Positions 1-8,457 of a stretch of 64,000 bases of DNA are shown one piece after another. The stretch spans positions 203,868 to 267,867 of the forward strand of contig NZ_JACSRA010000001.1 of assembly GCF_014836335.1 (NCBI RefSeq), given 5' to 3'. Under the pieces are notes generated by a model that saw only the letters and a program-made list of their open reading frames with translations, had not been told where the DNA came from and did no database searches. The position numbers were made by a program, and so were the translations under genes. This DNA is from Clostridium cibarium (GTDB lineage Bacteria > Bacillota > Clostridia > Clostridiales > Clostridiaceae). How positions within the stretch are numbered: the stretch's first letter is position 1; each line of letters begins with the position of its first letter.

Positions 1-1
1 T

Positions 2-1477
2 AAAGGGTTAGGTTTTCTCGAAGAAGATTTTGAAAAAAAAATCATCAATTTAAGTGGTGGGCAAAAAACCAGAGTTGCATTATGTAAATTACTGCTTTTA
101 TCTCCAGATATACTACTTTTAGACGAGCCTACCAATCACCTAGATCTTGAAGCCATAGAGTGGCTTGAAGAGTATTTAAAATCCTATAAAGGTTCTGTAC
201 TAGTCATATCTCATGATAGATTTTTTCTTGACTCAGTAACTAATAGAACCTTTCAAGTTATAAATGGTCATGTTAATACATATAATGCACCTTATACAAA
301 ATATCTTGAACTAAGGAAAAAAGATTATGAAAGCCAATTAAAAGCTTACAACTTACAACAAGCTGAAATTAAAAGGCAAGAAGCTATAATTGAAAAATTC
401 AGATCTTTCAATAGAGAAAAAAGTATTAGAGCCGCTGAAAGCAGAGAAAAAGCACTAGAAAAGATTGAAAAAGTAGATACTCCTGATAAAGAAAAAGCTG
501 CGTCAAAAATTAACTTTGAAACATCTGTAAAAAGCGGATTTGATGTTTTGCACCTAGAAAACCTTAGCAAAAGTTTTGAAAATAAACACTTATTTTCTAA
601 TGTTTCTTTGGATCTAAAAAGAGGAGAAAAAATAGCATTAATAGGAGAAAACGGAAGAGGTAAAACTACATTATTCAATATTATAATGAATAAAATAAAA
701 CCTGATACTGGTACAAAATCTTTAGGAGTAAATGTAAATGTAGGTTACTATGATCAGGAACAATCTAACCTATCTCAAACCAAAACTATAATTGATGAGG
801 TATGGGATGACTTTCCTGAATTAACTACTTCAAAATTGCGTGGAGTCTTAGGATCATTTTTGTTTACCGGAGATGATGTTTTTAAAACTATTGATAAACT
901 AAGTGGTGGAGAGAAATGTAGAATTAATTTGTTAAAATTAATGCTTTCTAAAGCAAACCTTCTACTCCTCGATGAACCTACTAACCACCTCGATATTATG
1001 TCTAGAGAAGCTTTAGAAGATGCTATATTAAGTTATGATGGTACATTAATTGTTATATCTCATGATAGGTATTTCTTAAATAAAGTTATAAGTAGAATTA
1101 TTGAATTAAAAGAAGGTGGCTTATCTGAATATCTAGGTAACTATAATTACTATGTTGAAAAAAAGAAAAATCCTCATAGGTTTGATACCTTGGAAGCGAT
1201 AGCAGGTGGAAAAACAAAAACCCAAATAAAAGAAGATAAAAAGAAAAAACGTGAAGCTGAAAAAGAAGAAAAGGCTAAAAAATTGAAAATCAAAAAATTA
1301 GAAGAAGATATAAGCTCTGCTGAATCTGAACTTGTTAAACTTCAAGAATCTTTATGTTTAGAAGAAGTTTACTCAAACCCAACAGAAAGTGAAAGAGTTA
1401 ATAAATCTATCAAACAAACAGAAGTTCTAATCGAAGAACTTTATGAATCTTGGGAAGAACTTGGAGATGAAAACTAA
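2..1477 (+). CDS. ABC-F family ATPase (YdiF/Uup-like), 5' end outside window
   Basis: The reading frame is open from the first base, so the gene begins before the window and its first Walker A is missing. Visible in order: signature LSGGQ and Walker B ILLLDEPTNHLD of the first nucleotide-binding domain, a charged linker rich in Arg, Lys and Glu (the ABC-F interdomain arm), then a complete second domain with Walker A GENGRGKTT, signature KLSGGEK and Walker B LLLLDEPTNHLD, and a Lys/Glu-rich C-terminal coiled coil. There are no membrane segments. Two cytosolic ABC domains joined by such a linker are typical of ABC-F proteins, which act on the ribosome as translation factors or antibiotic-protection factors. 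The coiled-coil tail favours a YdiF/Uup-type housekeeping role over resistance, but this is inference. The gene ends at a shared convergent terminator. Confidence 0.93.
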   Translation, partial: KGLGFLEEDFEKKIINLSGGQKTRVALCKLLLLSPDILLLDEPTNHLDLEAIEWLEEYLKSYKGSVLVISHDRFFLDSVTNRTFQVINGHVNTYNAPYTKYLELRKKDYESQLKAYNLQQAEIKRQEAIIEKFRSFNREKSIRAAESREKALEKIEKVDTPDKEKAASKINFETSVKSGFDVLHLENLSKSFENKHLFSNVSLDLKRGEKIALIGENGRGKTTLFNIIMNKIKPDTGTKSLGVNVNVGYYDQEQSNLSQTKTIIDEVWDDFPELTTSKLRGVLGSFLFTGDDVFKTIDKLSGGEKCRINLLKLMLSKANLLLLDEPTNHLDIMSREALEDAILSYDGTLIVISHDRYFLNKVISRIIELKEGGLSEYLGNYNYYVEKKKNPHRFDTLEAIAGGKTKTQIKEDKKKKREAEKEEKAKKLKIKKLEEDISSAESELVKLQESLCLEEVYSNPTESERVNKSIKQTEVLIEELYESWEELGDEN

Positions 1478-1519
1478 TCTTTAAGTATAGATAAAGAAAC
1501 AAAATCTATTATTAGACAA

Positions 1520-1570
1520 ATGAGACCAAAATAAACACACAAAAAATTCTGTGTGTTTATTTAGTCTCAT
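1520..1570. terminator. Bidirectional terminator between the ABC-F gene and ogt
   Basis: A long inverted repeat: AATAAACACAC at 1530-1540 pairs with GTGTGTTTATT at 1551-1561. An outer ATGAGAC (1520-1526) pairs with GTCTCAT (1564-1570). It sits between convergent genes and its distal arm overlaps the last codons of the minus-strand gene. Confidence 0.8.
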
Positions 1571-2043
1571 CTATTCATACAATTCTTTTCTAATTCAAGA
1601 AGTTTTTCCTTTATATTCAGCCCTCCAGCATATCCAACTAAACTCCCATTAGCTCCTATTACCCTATGGCAAGGAATTATTATCATAATTGGGTTTTTAT
1701 TATTAGCCATTCCAACAGCTCTTGCTGCTTTTTCATTTCCAATTACTTTTGCAATTTCTCCATAACTCCTTGTTTCTCCACAAGGAATTTCTATTAGAGC
1801 CTCCCATACCTTTTTTTGAAATTCAGTTCCTCCTGGTTCTAAAGGTAAATCAAAAGAACTCCGTTTTCCTTCAAAATATTCATTAAGCTCTTTTACAGCT
1901 TTTTTTAGCAATATTGTTTCTGTTTTCTCACCTATATCATCTTGCAAATCTTTATTCACTAGATACACTTTTGTAATTGCTTCACCGTTTTCTTCGATTC
2001 CTATCTTTCCTATTTTCGTATCACAATAAAATATATTTCTCAT
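1567..2043 (-). CDS. ogt: Methylated-DNA--protein-cysteine S-methyltransferase
   Basis: A 158-aa protein that removes alkyl groups from O6-alkylguanine by suicidal transfer to its own cysteine. The active-site motif PCHRV lies at about residues 124-128 with Cys125 as acceptor. The helix-turn-helix region (SYGEIAKVIGNEKAARAVG) and the glycine-rich GYAGGL stretch after the active site are also present. The N-terminal ribonuclease-H-like region is short, as in Ogt/MGMT proteins; there is no Ada regulatory domain. Start ATG follows a GGGGGAA ribosome site. It lies downstream of, and co-oriented with, the NERD-domain gene (gap about 43 nt). Confidence 0.95.
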   Translation of the reverse strand: MRNIFYCDTKIGKIGIEENGEAITKVYLVNKDLQDDIGEKTETILLKKAVKELNEYFEGKRSSFDLPLEPGGTEFQKKVWEALIEIPCGETRSYGEIAKVIGNEKAARAVGMANNKNPIMIIIPCHRVIGANGSLVGYAGGLNIKEKLLELEKNCMNR

Positions 2044-2086
2044 TTTTCCCCCTAGTATAATCTTTAAAAATTTTAATATAATTCTC

Positions 2087-2893
2087 TCACACTTTTTGCA
2101 TATAAGCTACATTGAATAAATAAAGAACAAAGAAAACTGAAATAAAAATCAATCTGCCCCTAAATGTCCATATATTATCCACAAATTTATTATATAATTC
2201 TTTCTCCTCTTGAATATTATTTACCTTTATCACCTTTTCATAGATTTTATCATAAATTTTATCTTCATTAATCTCTTCTTCTACTAGATATTCACTAATA
2301 TAGTTATATAATTCATCAGATCTAACTACAGGAACATCAGAATTTTCTTCACCTATAAGAAAGGCTCTATCATTTACTATTACTATTAAATCTATAATAA
2401 ATTCCTCATCCAATATCTTTGCGAGATAATTTCTATTTTTCCTAACCTCTGTTATAGGGGATATGACTTCGTTAATTCCATTCCTACTATGCTTATACCA
2501 TCTATTATTTTTCTTAATCTCAAGGTCACCTTTATAATTGCATTTTACTATGTTAAAAACACCTCTATTAGTCACCACTATATTTTCTATTTTAAAATCA
2601 CTTTTCCTATCTTTTAAAATTACTCCTTCCATAATGTTTGCTTTTTCCTTAAGTTTTTCAACTTCTTTAGTGATCTTATAATTCTCTTCTATAAGACCAC
2701 TTACTATATTCCCCTTAGCTTTATTGTAGTTTACTATTGGAATCGATAAATATATAGCTAAAGTTGAAAAGAATATTTCCCTAGAAGCTCCATCAAAGCC
2801 TACCTTTAAAAGCACAATAGATAGAGAATAAATAAAATATACAGTTATAAATGCATACAAAAAAGAAACTCCTCTTTTTACAATACTAATCAT
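2087..2893 (-). CDS. NERD-domain membrane protein
   Basis: 268 aa from the chosen start. The frame stays open upstream to 3148, but a GGAGG site five bases before the ATG at 2893 and the overlap with the divergent lipoprotein gene favour this start. Two hydrophobic helices (about residues 8-30 and 40-60) are followed by a coiled segment. Then comes a soluble region with the pattern of a nuclease-related (NERD) domain (IENIVVTNRGVFNIVKCNYKGDL, then RNRNYLAKIL-like and IDLIVIVND segments), and a C-terminal membrane helix (about residues 245-265). NERD domains are related to restriction-like nucleases, but the role of membrane-bound versions is unknown. The family assignment rests on motif resemblance only. 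Confidence 0.7.
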   Translation of the reverse strand: MISIVKRGVSFLYAFITVYFIYSLSIVLLKVGFDGASREIFFSTLAIYLSIPIVNYNKAKGNIVSGLIEENYKITKEVEKLKEKANIMEGVILKDRKSDFKIENIVVTNRGVFNIVKCNYKGDLEIKKNNRWYKHSRNGINEVISPITEVRKNRNYLAKILDEEFIIDLIVIVNDRAFLIGEENSDVPVVRSDELYNYISEYLVEEEINEDKIYDKIYEKVIKVNNIQEEKELYNKFVDNIWTFRGRLIFISVFFVLYLFNVAYMQKV

Positions 2894-3032
2894 CCTAACC
2901 TCCAATAAATATTTTCTATTAAAGATTATCTCCACTCCATAAGCTTTTAAACAAGTACTTTCCATAACTTGTTCTAAAAATAATATAGATGAATACATTA
3001 TTAGGGTAGTTACTATGCTAGGAGGTATTATT

Positions 3033-3515
3033 TTGAAAAAGATAAGATTATTATGTATTTTTTTATTAATATTCATTTTGCAAGGTTGTGCTTTTGATGA
3101 TCCCAAATACATACATCTAAAAGAAAAAAGTGACATTGCCATATACACAAAAGAAATTTATACCAAACTTCTTAAAGATGAACATTTCTCCATTGAATTT
3201 TTTGACACTAATTTATATAAAGATATTTCCGTCCCCGAGGATGAAAATCAAATCATAGAAAATTTTATAGGTTCTTTATCAGATGAAAATTATAAAGATG
3301 AAGAGCTCCCTAAAGAAAAGGAGCCCTACCAATTAAGAATAAAATTTCAGGATAGTAAATATATTATTAAAGTTTACAATGAAAATTTAGTTGCTATATA
3401 CCCTTGGGATGGAAATTACAAAGAAGATATTCTCTCTATGAAAGATATACCTAAACATTATAATCTTTATGACTTCTGCAAACATGTAGAAAATCGCGCC
3501 AAGGCTTTGAAATAA
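3033..3515 (+). CDS. Small clostridial lipoprotein of unknown function
   Basis: A 160-aa predicted lipoprotein. The start is TTG at 3033, six bases after an AGGAGG site; the ATG at 3015 lies upstream of that site and is unlikely to be used. The N-terminus is KK, a hydrophobic stretch and lipobox LQGC, so the mature protein would begin at that Cys and be lipid-anchored outside the membrane. The rest is acidic and soluble with no motif I can assign with certainty; it resembles clostridial DUF4883-type lipoproteins, a tentative match. It is transcribed divergently from the NERD-domain gene and ends 11 nt from the folate operon, with no obvious terminator between. Confidence 0.75.
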   Translation: MKKIRLLCIFLLIFILQGCAFDDPKYIHLKEKSDIAIYTKEIYTKLLKDEHFSIEFFDTNLYKDISVPEDENQIIENFIGSLSDENYKDEELPKEKEPYQLRIKFQDSKYIIKVYNENLVAIYPWDGNYKEDILSMKDIPKHYNLYDFCKHVENRAKALK

Positions 3516-3526
3516 CAACTTTATCA

Positions 3527-4339
3527 TTACTTAAGTTCTTCTAGCATTTTAAATATTCTTTTGTTAAGTAAAGGATGTACTTTATTTGGTGCAATCTCAC
3601 TTAATGGTTTTAATACAAATTCCCTTTCCTCCATCCTTGGATGGGGGATTGTTATGTAGTCGTCCTCTAAAACCAAATCATCATAAAAAATTACATCTAA
3701 ATCTATTATTCTTGGTCCCCATTTAACTTCACGCACTCTATGCATTTTCTCTTCAATTTCTAAAAGTTTATCTAAAAGGTACTTCGGAGATAAAGTTGTT
3801 CTTATCATTAAAGCTCCATTTAGGAACTCATCCTGATCAACATTTCCCCATGGCTCTGTTACTATAAATGAGGATACCTTTTCAACCATTACTTCTTTAG
3901 TTTCTTTTAACATCTTGATTGCTATATTTAAGTTATCTTCTTTATTTCCAATATTACTTCCAACAGAAAGATAGGCTTCATGCCATCCTCTTTCTATTTC
4001 AACAGCTGCATAGTCTACATGTCTTCCTATTGGCGCCCATGGTTTTTTTAACTTTACCTTAACACTCTTTATAATAGGATAGGTAGTCAAAGTAAATTCT
4101 GCTATCTTTTCAGCTGCAGATTCAATAAGATCATAGCTCTTTTCAGTAAATACCCTTTCAATGCCTAAACAAAGCTCTCCATAATGAACTGACTTTTTCA
4201 AATTTTCAGTTTTTCCCGCTTCCTCCAAAGGCAAACTTAATTCTATATCCAAAATGAATTTCTGTCCTAAATTTTTTTCTTCACTAAATACGCCATGATT
4301 GGCAAATATCTCAAAGTTCTTTATATAAATCTTATCCAT
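3527..4339 (-). CDS. folBK: Bifunctional dihydroneopterin aldolase / HPPK
   Basis: A fusion of two consecutive folate enzymes, 270 aa. Residues 1 to about 118 are FolB, which cleaves dihydroneopterin to 6-hydroxymethyl-dihydropterin and glycolaldehyde (NFEIFANHGVFSEE near the start, VKLKKPWAPIG near the end). Residues from about 122 on are FolK, which pyrophosphorylates that product (SVGSNIGNKEDNL, TEPWGNVDQDEFLN, RVREVKWGPRIIDLDVIFY, IPHPRMEEREFVLKPL). I use the ATG at 4339. A GTG at 4348 overlaps the folP stop codon but its ribosome site would be too close. It is the last gene of the operon and supplies FolP with its pterin substrate. Confidence 0.94.
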   Translation of the reverse strand: MDKIYIKNFEIFANHGVFSEEKNLGQKFILDIELSLPLEEAGKTENLKKSVHYGELCLGIERVFTEKSYDLIESAAEKIAEFTLTTYPIIKSVKVKLKKPWAPIGRHVDYAAVEIERGWHEAYLSVGSNIGNKEDNLNIAIKMLKETKEVMVEKVSSFIVTEPWGNVDQDEFLNGALMIRTTLSPKYLLDKLLEIEEKMHRVREVKWGPRIIDLDVIFYDDLVLEDDYITIPHPRMEEREFVLKPLSEIAPNKVHPLLNKRIFKMLEELK

Positions 4340-4347
4340 AAATATCA

Positions 4348-5157
4348 CTACCTAGCATTTAATATCTTATCCGTCATAAGACAAACTCTTTTATTTTCAA
4401 GAACATCATGAACTCTTATAAATTCGCATCCCTTAATTATTCCTATAACTGTAGTTGCTAAAGTACCTTCAACTCTATCATTTACAGGCAAATCAAGAGT
4501 TAATCCTATCATAGATTTTCTTGAAGTTCCTAAAAGTACTGGGAATCCTAAATTTCTAATCATTTCAAGATTGTTCATTACTATTAAATTTTCTTCGTAA
4601 GTCTTTGCAAATCCTATGCCTGGATCTAAAATAATATTTTCTCTTTTAACACCTGCCTCAAGCGCTATATTAACACTATCCACTAAATCCATCATTACAT
4701 CAGTCATTAAATTTTTATAAGGAATACTTTCTCTATTATGCATAAGAATACATGGAACATCATACTTTGCTGCAACCTTCGCCATATCCTTATCCATTTT
4801 AAATCCCCAAATATCGTTTATTATATCAGCACCTGCCTTTATGGCTTCTTCTGCAGTTCTTGCCTTATAAGTATCTACCGAAACAGCTATATTAAACTTT
4901 TCTTTTATTGCTTTAATTATAGGTACAACTCTATGTATCTCTTCTTCCACACTTACAACTTCAAAATTAGGCCTTGTAGACTCTCCACCTATATCTATTA
5001 TATCTGCTCCATTTTTTATTAATTCTTCTGTTCTTCTTAAGGCTAAATCAATTTCATTATATTTTCCTCCATCAGAAAAAGAATCAGGAGTTACATTTAA
5101 AATTCCCATAACATAAGTTCTTTCTCCCATAACAAAATCTTTATTACCTATTTTCAT
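4348..5157 (-). CDS. folP: Dihydropteroate synthase
   Basis: A 269-aa TIM-barrel enzyme that condenses 6-hydroxymethyl-dihydropterin pyrophosphate with p-aminobenzoate; it is the sulfonamide target. Signatures include MGILNVTPDSFSDGG near the N-terminus, DIGGESTRP, SVDTYKA, ADIINDIWG, ILDPGIGFAKT, PVLLGTSRKSMIG and the closing RVHDV. Length and motif order are normal. It follows the HD-domain gene by about 23 nt and is directly followed by folB/K. The pterin and pABA branches therefore meet at this gene, with pABA made by the upstream pabABC genes. Confidence 0.97.
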   Translation of the reverse strand: MKIGNKDFVMGERTYVMGILNVTPDSFSDGGKYNEIDLALRRTEELIKNGADIIDIGGESTRPNFEVVSVEEEIHRVVPIIKAIKEKFNIAVSVDTYKARTAEEAIKAGADIINDIWGFKMDKDMAKVAAKYDVPCILMHNRESIPYKNLMTDVMMDLVDSVNIALEAGVKRENIILDPGIGFAKTYEENLIVMNNLEMIRNLGFPVLLGTSRKSMIGLTLDLPVNDRVEGTLATTVIGIIKGCEFIRVHDVLENKRVCLMTDKILNAR

Positions 5158-5179
5158 TTTTCCTACCCCCGTTTTATTT

Positions 5180-5656
5180 CTAATAACTTATATAAAAGTT
5201 TTTCTTATTATCGCTCCAATAACACTCATCTATGGCTTTACAATTAAAACAATTTCTCGATACTTTATCACTGGCATATATAATTTTAGATAATTCATCT
5301 TTGCTATCATCTTTTCGATGTGCTTCAATAGCCCTTAGTATGCTATCTTTATCTTCTTGTGAAAAACTAGTATCATCCAATATTTCTTCTGCAATTATAA
5401 CGCTACCTTCATGATGTGGCACACATTCTTCATATTCTAGAACCCTTCCTATATCATGAAGTAAAGCTACCCCATATATAACTTCCTTGGAATAGTTTAA
5501 CTTACTCTCAAGAACTTTTATATATGCTATTCTAGCCACATCAAGAAAATGTTCCATTGTATGCCTACAGAACTTCCTATCTTCTTCAAGTAATTCTAAT
5601 CTCTTTAAATAAGACCTATATCTTAAATCATTTAATATTTCATTGACTTTATCCAA
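5180..5656 (-). CDS. HD-domain phosphohydrolase in the folate operon
   Basis: 158 aa, starting at TTG (5656) behind an AAGGAG site. The metal-binding HD pattern is complete: His36 (RHTMEHFLDV), His67-Asp68 (LLHDIGR), His81/His82 (PHHEGS) and Asp130 (YASDKVSR). After the HD core there is a Cys cluster (CFNCKAIDEC, residues 136-145) that may bind a metal or be structural. HD proteins hydrolyse phosphate esters of nucleotides. Its place between pabC and folP suggests a step in pterin synthesis. No known folate step here has an assigned dihydroneopterin-triphosphate phosphatase, so that role is a hypothesis; archaeal MptB is a precedent for an HD phosphodiesterase in pterin synthesis. Confidence 0.88.
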   Translation of the reverse strand: MDKVNEILNDLRYRSYLKRLELLEEDRKFCRHTMEHFLDVARIAYIKVLESKLNYSKEVIYGVALLHDIGRVLEYEECVPHHEGSVIIAEEILDDTSFSQEDKDSILRAIEAHRKDDSKDELSKIIYASDKVSRNCFNCKAIDECYWSDNKKNFYISY

Positions 5657-5683
5657 GGTAGTTCTCCTTTTTCTTAGATACTT

Positions 5684-6424
5684 TTATATAAAAATACATT
5701 TATCATACTTATCTTTAATCGCACTTATAAATGTTTCTTTATTATATATGAATCTATCTATTTTATTTACCTTCATTATTCCCATTAGGCTATTGGTTAT
5801 AAAAACTTCATCTGCCTCTTTTAGATCATCAAATAAAATATCTTTTTCATAAACTTTATAATTCTCAATAACCCATTTTCTTATTATACCACTTAATAGC
5901 CCATTCTCCACCTTTGGAGTAATAATTTTGCCACTTTTTATCAAAAATATATTACTGCAACTAGTTTCCGTTAAATAGCCCCTTTCATTCAAAAATAAAG
6001 CATCATCAAACCCATCCTTTTTCGCCTTTTCTTTTTCTAATATATTTTCTATATAACATATAGATTTTATATATGTTAACCTAGATGAGCTATTTTTTCT
6101 AACTGTTGATAAACCTAGAGTCATACCTCTTTTATAATCTTGACTTTTATACAAAATATCTCTCTTACTTATAACTATGTTCAAAGGAGTTACCATAACC
6201 TTTAATGCTTTATTTTGAATTTTTAACTTTTTTAGAAAATCCATAAGCATATCTTCTTCTAACTCATTTAGCCCAATTACCTCCATTGAAGCCCTTAGCC
6301 TCTCTATATGTTCTTTTAGGAATACAGGTTTATCAAGCCACAAAATAGTTTCAAAAACACCCTTTCCAAAAACACTTCCTTCATCAAGTAAGATATTCTC
6401 TTCTTCATAAATTATCTTTCTCAT
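5684..6424 (-). CDS. pabC: Aminodeoxychorismate lyase (class IV aminotransferase fold)
   Basis: A 246-aa PLP enzyme that releases pyruvate from 4-amino-4-deoxychorismate to give p-aminobenzoate. The fold-type IV pattern is present: GKGVFETI near the N-terminus, the likely Schiff-base lysine in TYIKSICYIENI (about Lys120), GYLTETSCSNIFLI, and NGLLSGIIRKWVIEN. The C-terminal FITNSLMGIMKV matches the substrate-side loop. Branched-chain aminotransferases share the fold, but the short length and position just after pabB support PabC. It begins 2 nt after the pabB stop, so the genes are probably translationally coupled. Confidence 0.9.
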   Translation of the reverse strand: MRKIIYEEENILLDEGSVFGKGVFETILWLDKPVFLKEHIERLRASMEVIGLNELEEDMLMDFLKKLKIQNKALKVMVTPLNIVISKRDILYKSQDYKRGMTLGLSTVRKNSSSRLTYIKSICYIENILEKEKAKKDGFDDALFLNERGYLTETSCSNIFLIKSGKIITPKVENGLLSGIIRKWVIENYKVYEKDILFDDLKEADEVFITNSLMGIMKVNKIDRFIYNKETFISAIKDKYDKCIFI

Positions 6425-6425
6425 T

Positions 6426-7760
6426 TTAAAGTACCTTCATTAAGGCTTTTGCTTTGTCACAAGTTTCACACCATTCATCTTCTTCTATTGAATCCCATGT
6501 TATGCCTCCACCTACTCCAAAGTATGCCTTATCACCTTTCTTGATTATTGTTCGTATAATTATGTTAAAATCACAATTTCCTCTTAAATCAAAGTAACCA
6601 ATTGCCCCAGTATACAAATTTCTTTTTAATTCTTCAAGCTCTTCTATAATTTCCATAGCCCGAATTTTAGGAGCCCCTGTTATAGAGCCACCTGGAAAAC
6701 ATTCTTTTAAACATTCAATCGATGATATCCCATTCTTAAGTATCCCTTCCACCGTTGATACTAAATGAAATACTGTAGAATATTTTTCTATCTTAAATAA
6801 TTCAGTAACTTTAACTGTATTAGGCTTACATGTCTTACTTAAATCATTACGTTCTAAATCCACTATCATAAGAAGTTCTGATTTATCCTTCTCTGAATTA
6901 ATTAATTCTTCTCTATAATAATTATCCTCTTCTTCATTTCTTCCACGAGGTCTTGTCCCTTTAATTGGTCTTGTAGTAACTTTTCTATCTTTTATGGATA
7001 AAAATCTTTCTGGTGAAGAACTTACTACCTGAAAATCCTCAAAATTCATAAATGCAGAAAATGGAGCTTTATTTATACTCCTAAGCTTTTCATACATTTC
7101 AAAAGCTGGTTCACTAGTCTCACACCATATTCTTCTTGTCATATTAGCTATATATACATCTCCGCTCCTTATATATTCTTTAAGCCTAGTGATACGCTTT
7201 TTATACTCTTCTTTTGTAAAATTAGAATAGAATCTAGTATTCTTTTCTTTAAAACCAATCTCTTCTTGCTCTTTATAACACTTGAGTTTTTCTTCAACAG
7301 CTCTTATGCTTTTATCCCCACTTAATGCTGATATATATGTTTTTTTCTCAATCAAATCAAAAATAATTATATTTTCGTATAACAAGAATTTGCTATCTGG
7401 CACATAAAAATCTTCTATAGCTATACTAGGTAAATCTTCTAAATCTCTTCCTATATCATAGGAAAAATAACCTATTACTCCCCCTATAAAAGGTAGATTA
7501 GATTTTTCTTTAATCTTTCTATCTCCCAATAGCTTTTCAAGATTTTTAAAAGGATCTTCTCCCTTTAACTTTTCTCCATCTAAATAAGAACTTTTCCCTA
7601 TAGATTCAAATTTCCATAATGGATTAATTCCTATAAAGGAAAATAATGAAAAAGGGCTCCCTTCCTTAGAGCTGTCAAGAAACACACTATCCTTTTCATC
7701 TTTAAAAATTCTATATACATCAAGTGGATTATAATAGTTTTCTAGTTCCTTTATCCTCAT
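6426..7760 (-). CDS. pabB: Aminodeoxychorismate synthase component I
   Basis: A 444-aa chorismate-binding enzyme that uses ammonia from PabA to aminate chorismate at C4. The motif PIKGTRPRG carries the lysine typical of PabB, where anthranilate synthase has alanine. Other signatures are SGDVYIANMTRR, SSSPERFLS, VDLERNDLSKTC, VEGILKNG, FPGGSITGAPKIRAMEIIEELE and YTGAIGYFDLRGNCDFNIIIRT. It has a normal N-terminal TrpE/PabB domain (FIGGVIGYFSYDIGRDLE). The start ATG at 7760 lies inside the end of pabA (32-nt overlap) behind an AGAGG site, which suggests coupled translation of the two subunits. Confidence 0.96.
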   Translation of the reverse strand: MRIKELENYYNPLDVYRIFKDEKDSVFLDSSKEGSPFSLFSFIGINPLWKFESIGKSSYLDGEKLKGEDPFKNLEKLLGDRKIKEKSNLPFIGGVIGYFSYDIGRDLEDLPSIAIEDFYVPDSKFLLYENIIIFDLIEKKTYISALSGDKSIRAVEEKLKCYKEQEEIGFKEKNTRFYSNFTKEEYKKRITRLKEYIRSGDVYIANMTRRIWCETSEPAFEMYEKLRSINKAPFSAFMNFEDFQVVSSSPERFLSIKDRKVTTRPIKGTRPRGRNEEEDNYYREELINSEKDKSELLMIVDLERNDLSKTCKPNTVKVTELFKIEKYSTVFHLVSTVEGILKNGISSIECLKECFPGGSITGAPKIRAMEIIEELEELKRNLYTGAIGYFDLRGNCDFNIIIRTIIKKGDKAYFGVGGGITWDSIEEDEWCETCDKAKALMKVL

Positions 7761-8337
7761 TATTAAACCTCTTACATTCCATAATAAAATTTTTTAATAT
7801 TTTATGCCCATCTTCCGTAAGTTCTGCTTCTGGATGAAATTGAACTCCATATATAGGATAAAATTTATGAGTTAGCCCCATGATAACACCATCTTTAGTT
7901 CTGGCTGTTACTAAAAGTTCCTCTGGTAAGTTTTTATCCAAAACTACTAAGGAATGGTATCTAGTAACCTTTAATGGATTTTTAATGCCTGTAAATATCC
8001 CTCTTCCATTATGCTCCACATAGCTTAATTTACCATGAACTGGCTCCTTTCCTTTTATAATTTCTCCACCAAAATAATGACCTATACACTGATGCCCTAA
8101 ACATATACCAAGTATAGGGATTTTTCCTTTAAATCTATCTATAATATCTAAACATAATCCAGCTTCCTTTGGATTCTTTGGCCCTGGTGAAAGAACTATT
8201 CCTGAATAATTTTGCTCTTCTATAAAATCTAATACAATTTTGTCATTTCTGTAAACTACTATTTCCTGTTTTAACTCATTAAAATACCTAACAAGATTAT
8301 AAACAAAGGAATCATAGTTATCTATCATAAGTAACAT
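7729..8337 (-). CDS. pabA: Aminodeoxychorismate synthase component II (glutamine amidotransferase)
   Basis: A 202-aa class I glutamine amidotransferase that hydrolyses glutamine and channels ammonia to PabB. The triad is visible: Cys79 in GICLGHQ, His168 and Glu170 in GVQFHPEAELTEDG. The N-terminus MLLMIDNYDSFVYNLV and the loop LSPGPKNPKEAG are typical. The start at 8337 is preferred because the ATG at 8349 forms part of the GGAGGG ribosome site. TrpG would look almost the same; the immediate PabB/PabC/FolP context makes PabA the better call, though such subunits can serve both pathways. First gene of the operon. Confidence 0.94.
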   Translation of the reverse strand: MLLMIDNYDSFVYNLVRYFNELKQEIVVYRNDKIVLDFIEEQNYSGIVLSPGPKNPKEAGLCLDIIDRFKGKIPILGICLGHQCIGHYFGGEIIKGKEPVHGKLSYVEHNGRGIFTGIKNPLKVTRYHSLVVLDKNLPEELLVTARTKDGVIMGLTHKFYPIYGVQFHPEAELTEDGHKILKNFIMECKRFNNEDKGTRKLL

Positions 8338-8374
8338 TTTTCCCTCCATGCATATATGTTGTGAGATGTAATAA

Positions 8375-8403
8375 ACTATAGTAAAATACTAATAATACGT
8401 AAA
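8375..8403 (-). promoter_or_regulatory. Probable sigma-A promoter of the folate operon
   Basis: Minus-strand -35 TTTACG (8398-8403), 17-bp spacer, -10 TATAGT (8375-8380). The predicted start is about 30 nt before the pabA start codon. Only one base of each hexamer is off consensus. Confidence 0.55.
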
Positions 8404-8457
8404 TTATAACACAGTTTTATCTTTATAAAATTAATAATAGGGAAGGAGTAGATTTTT

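Noticed and set aside
346..678. 110-aa open frame antisense to the ABC-F gene
   Set aside because: It is entirely within a convincing ABC-F coding region, is low-complexity (Ser/Leu/Phe) and has no ribosome site.
2894..3148. N-terminal extension of the NERD-domain protein to the ATG at 3148
   Set aside because: It runs antisense over the signal peptide of the divergent lipoprotein gene and lacks a ribosome site, while the ATG at 2893 has GGAGG at ideal distance.
7729..8337. Glutamine amidotransferase considered as anthranilate synthase TrpG
   Set aside because: No trp genes are present and it overlaps a PabB that carries the PIKGT lysine motif specific to aminodeoxychorismate synthase.
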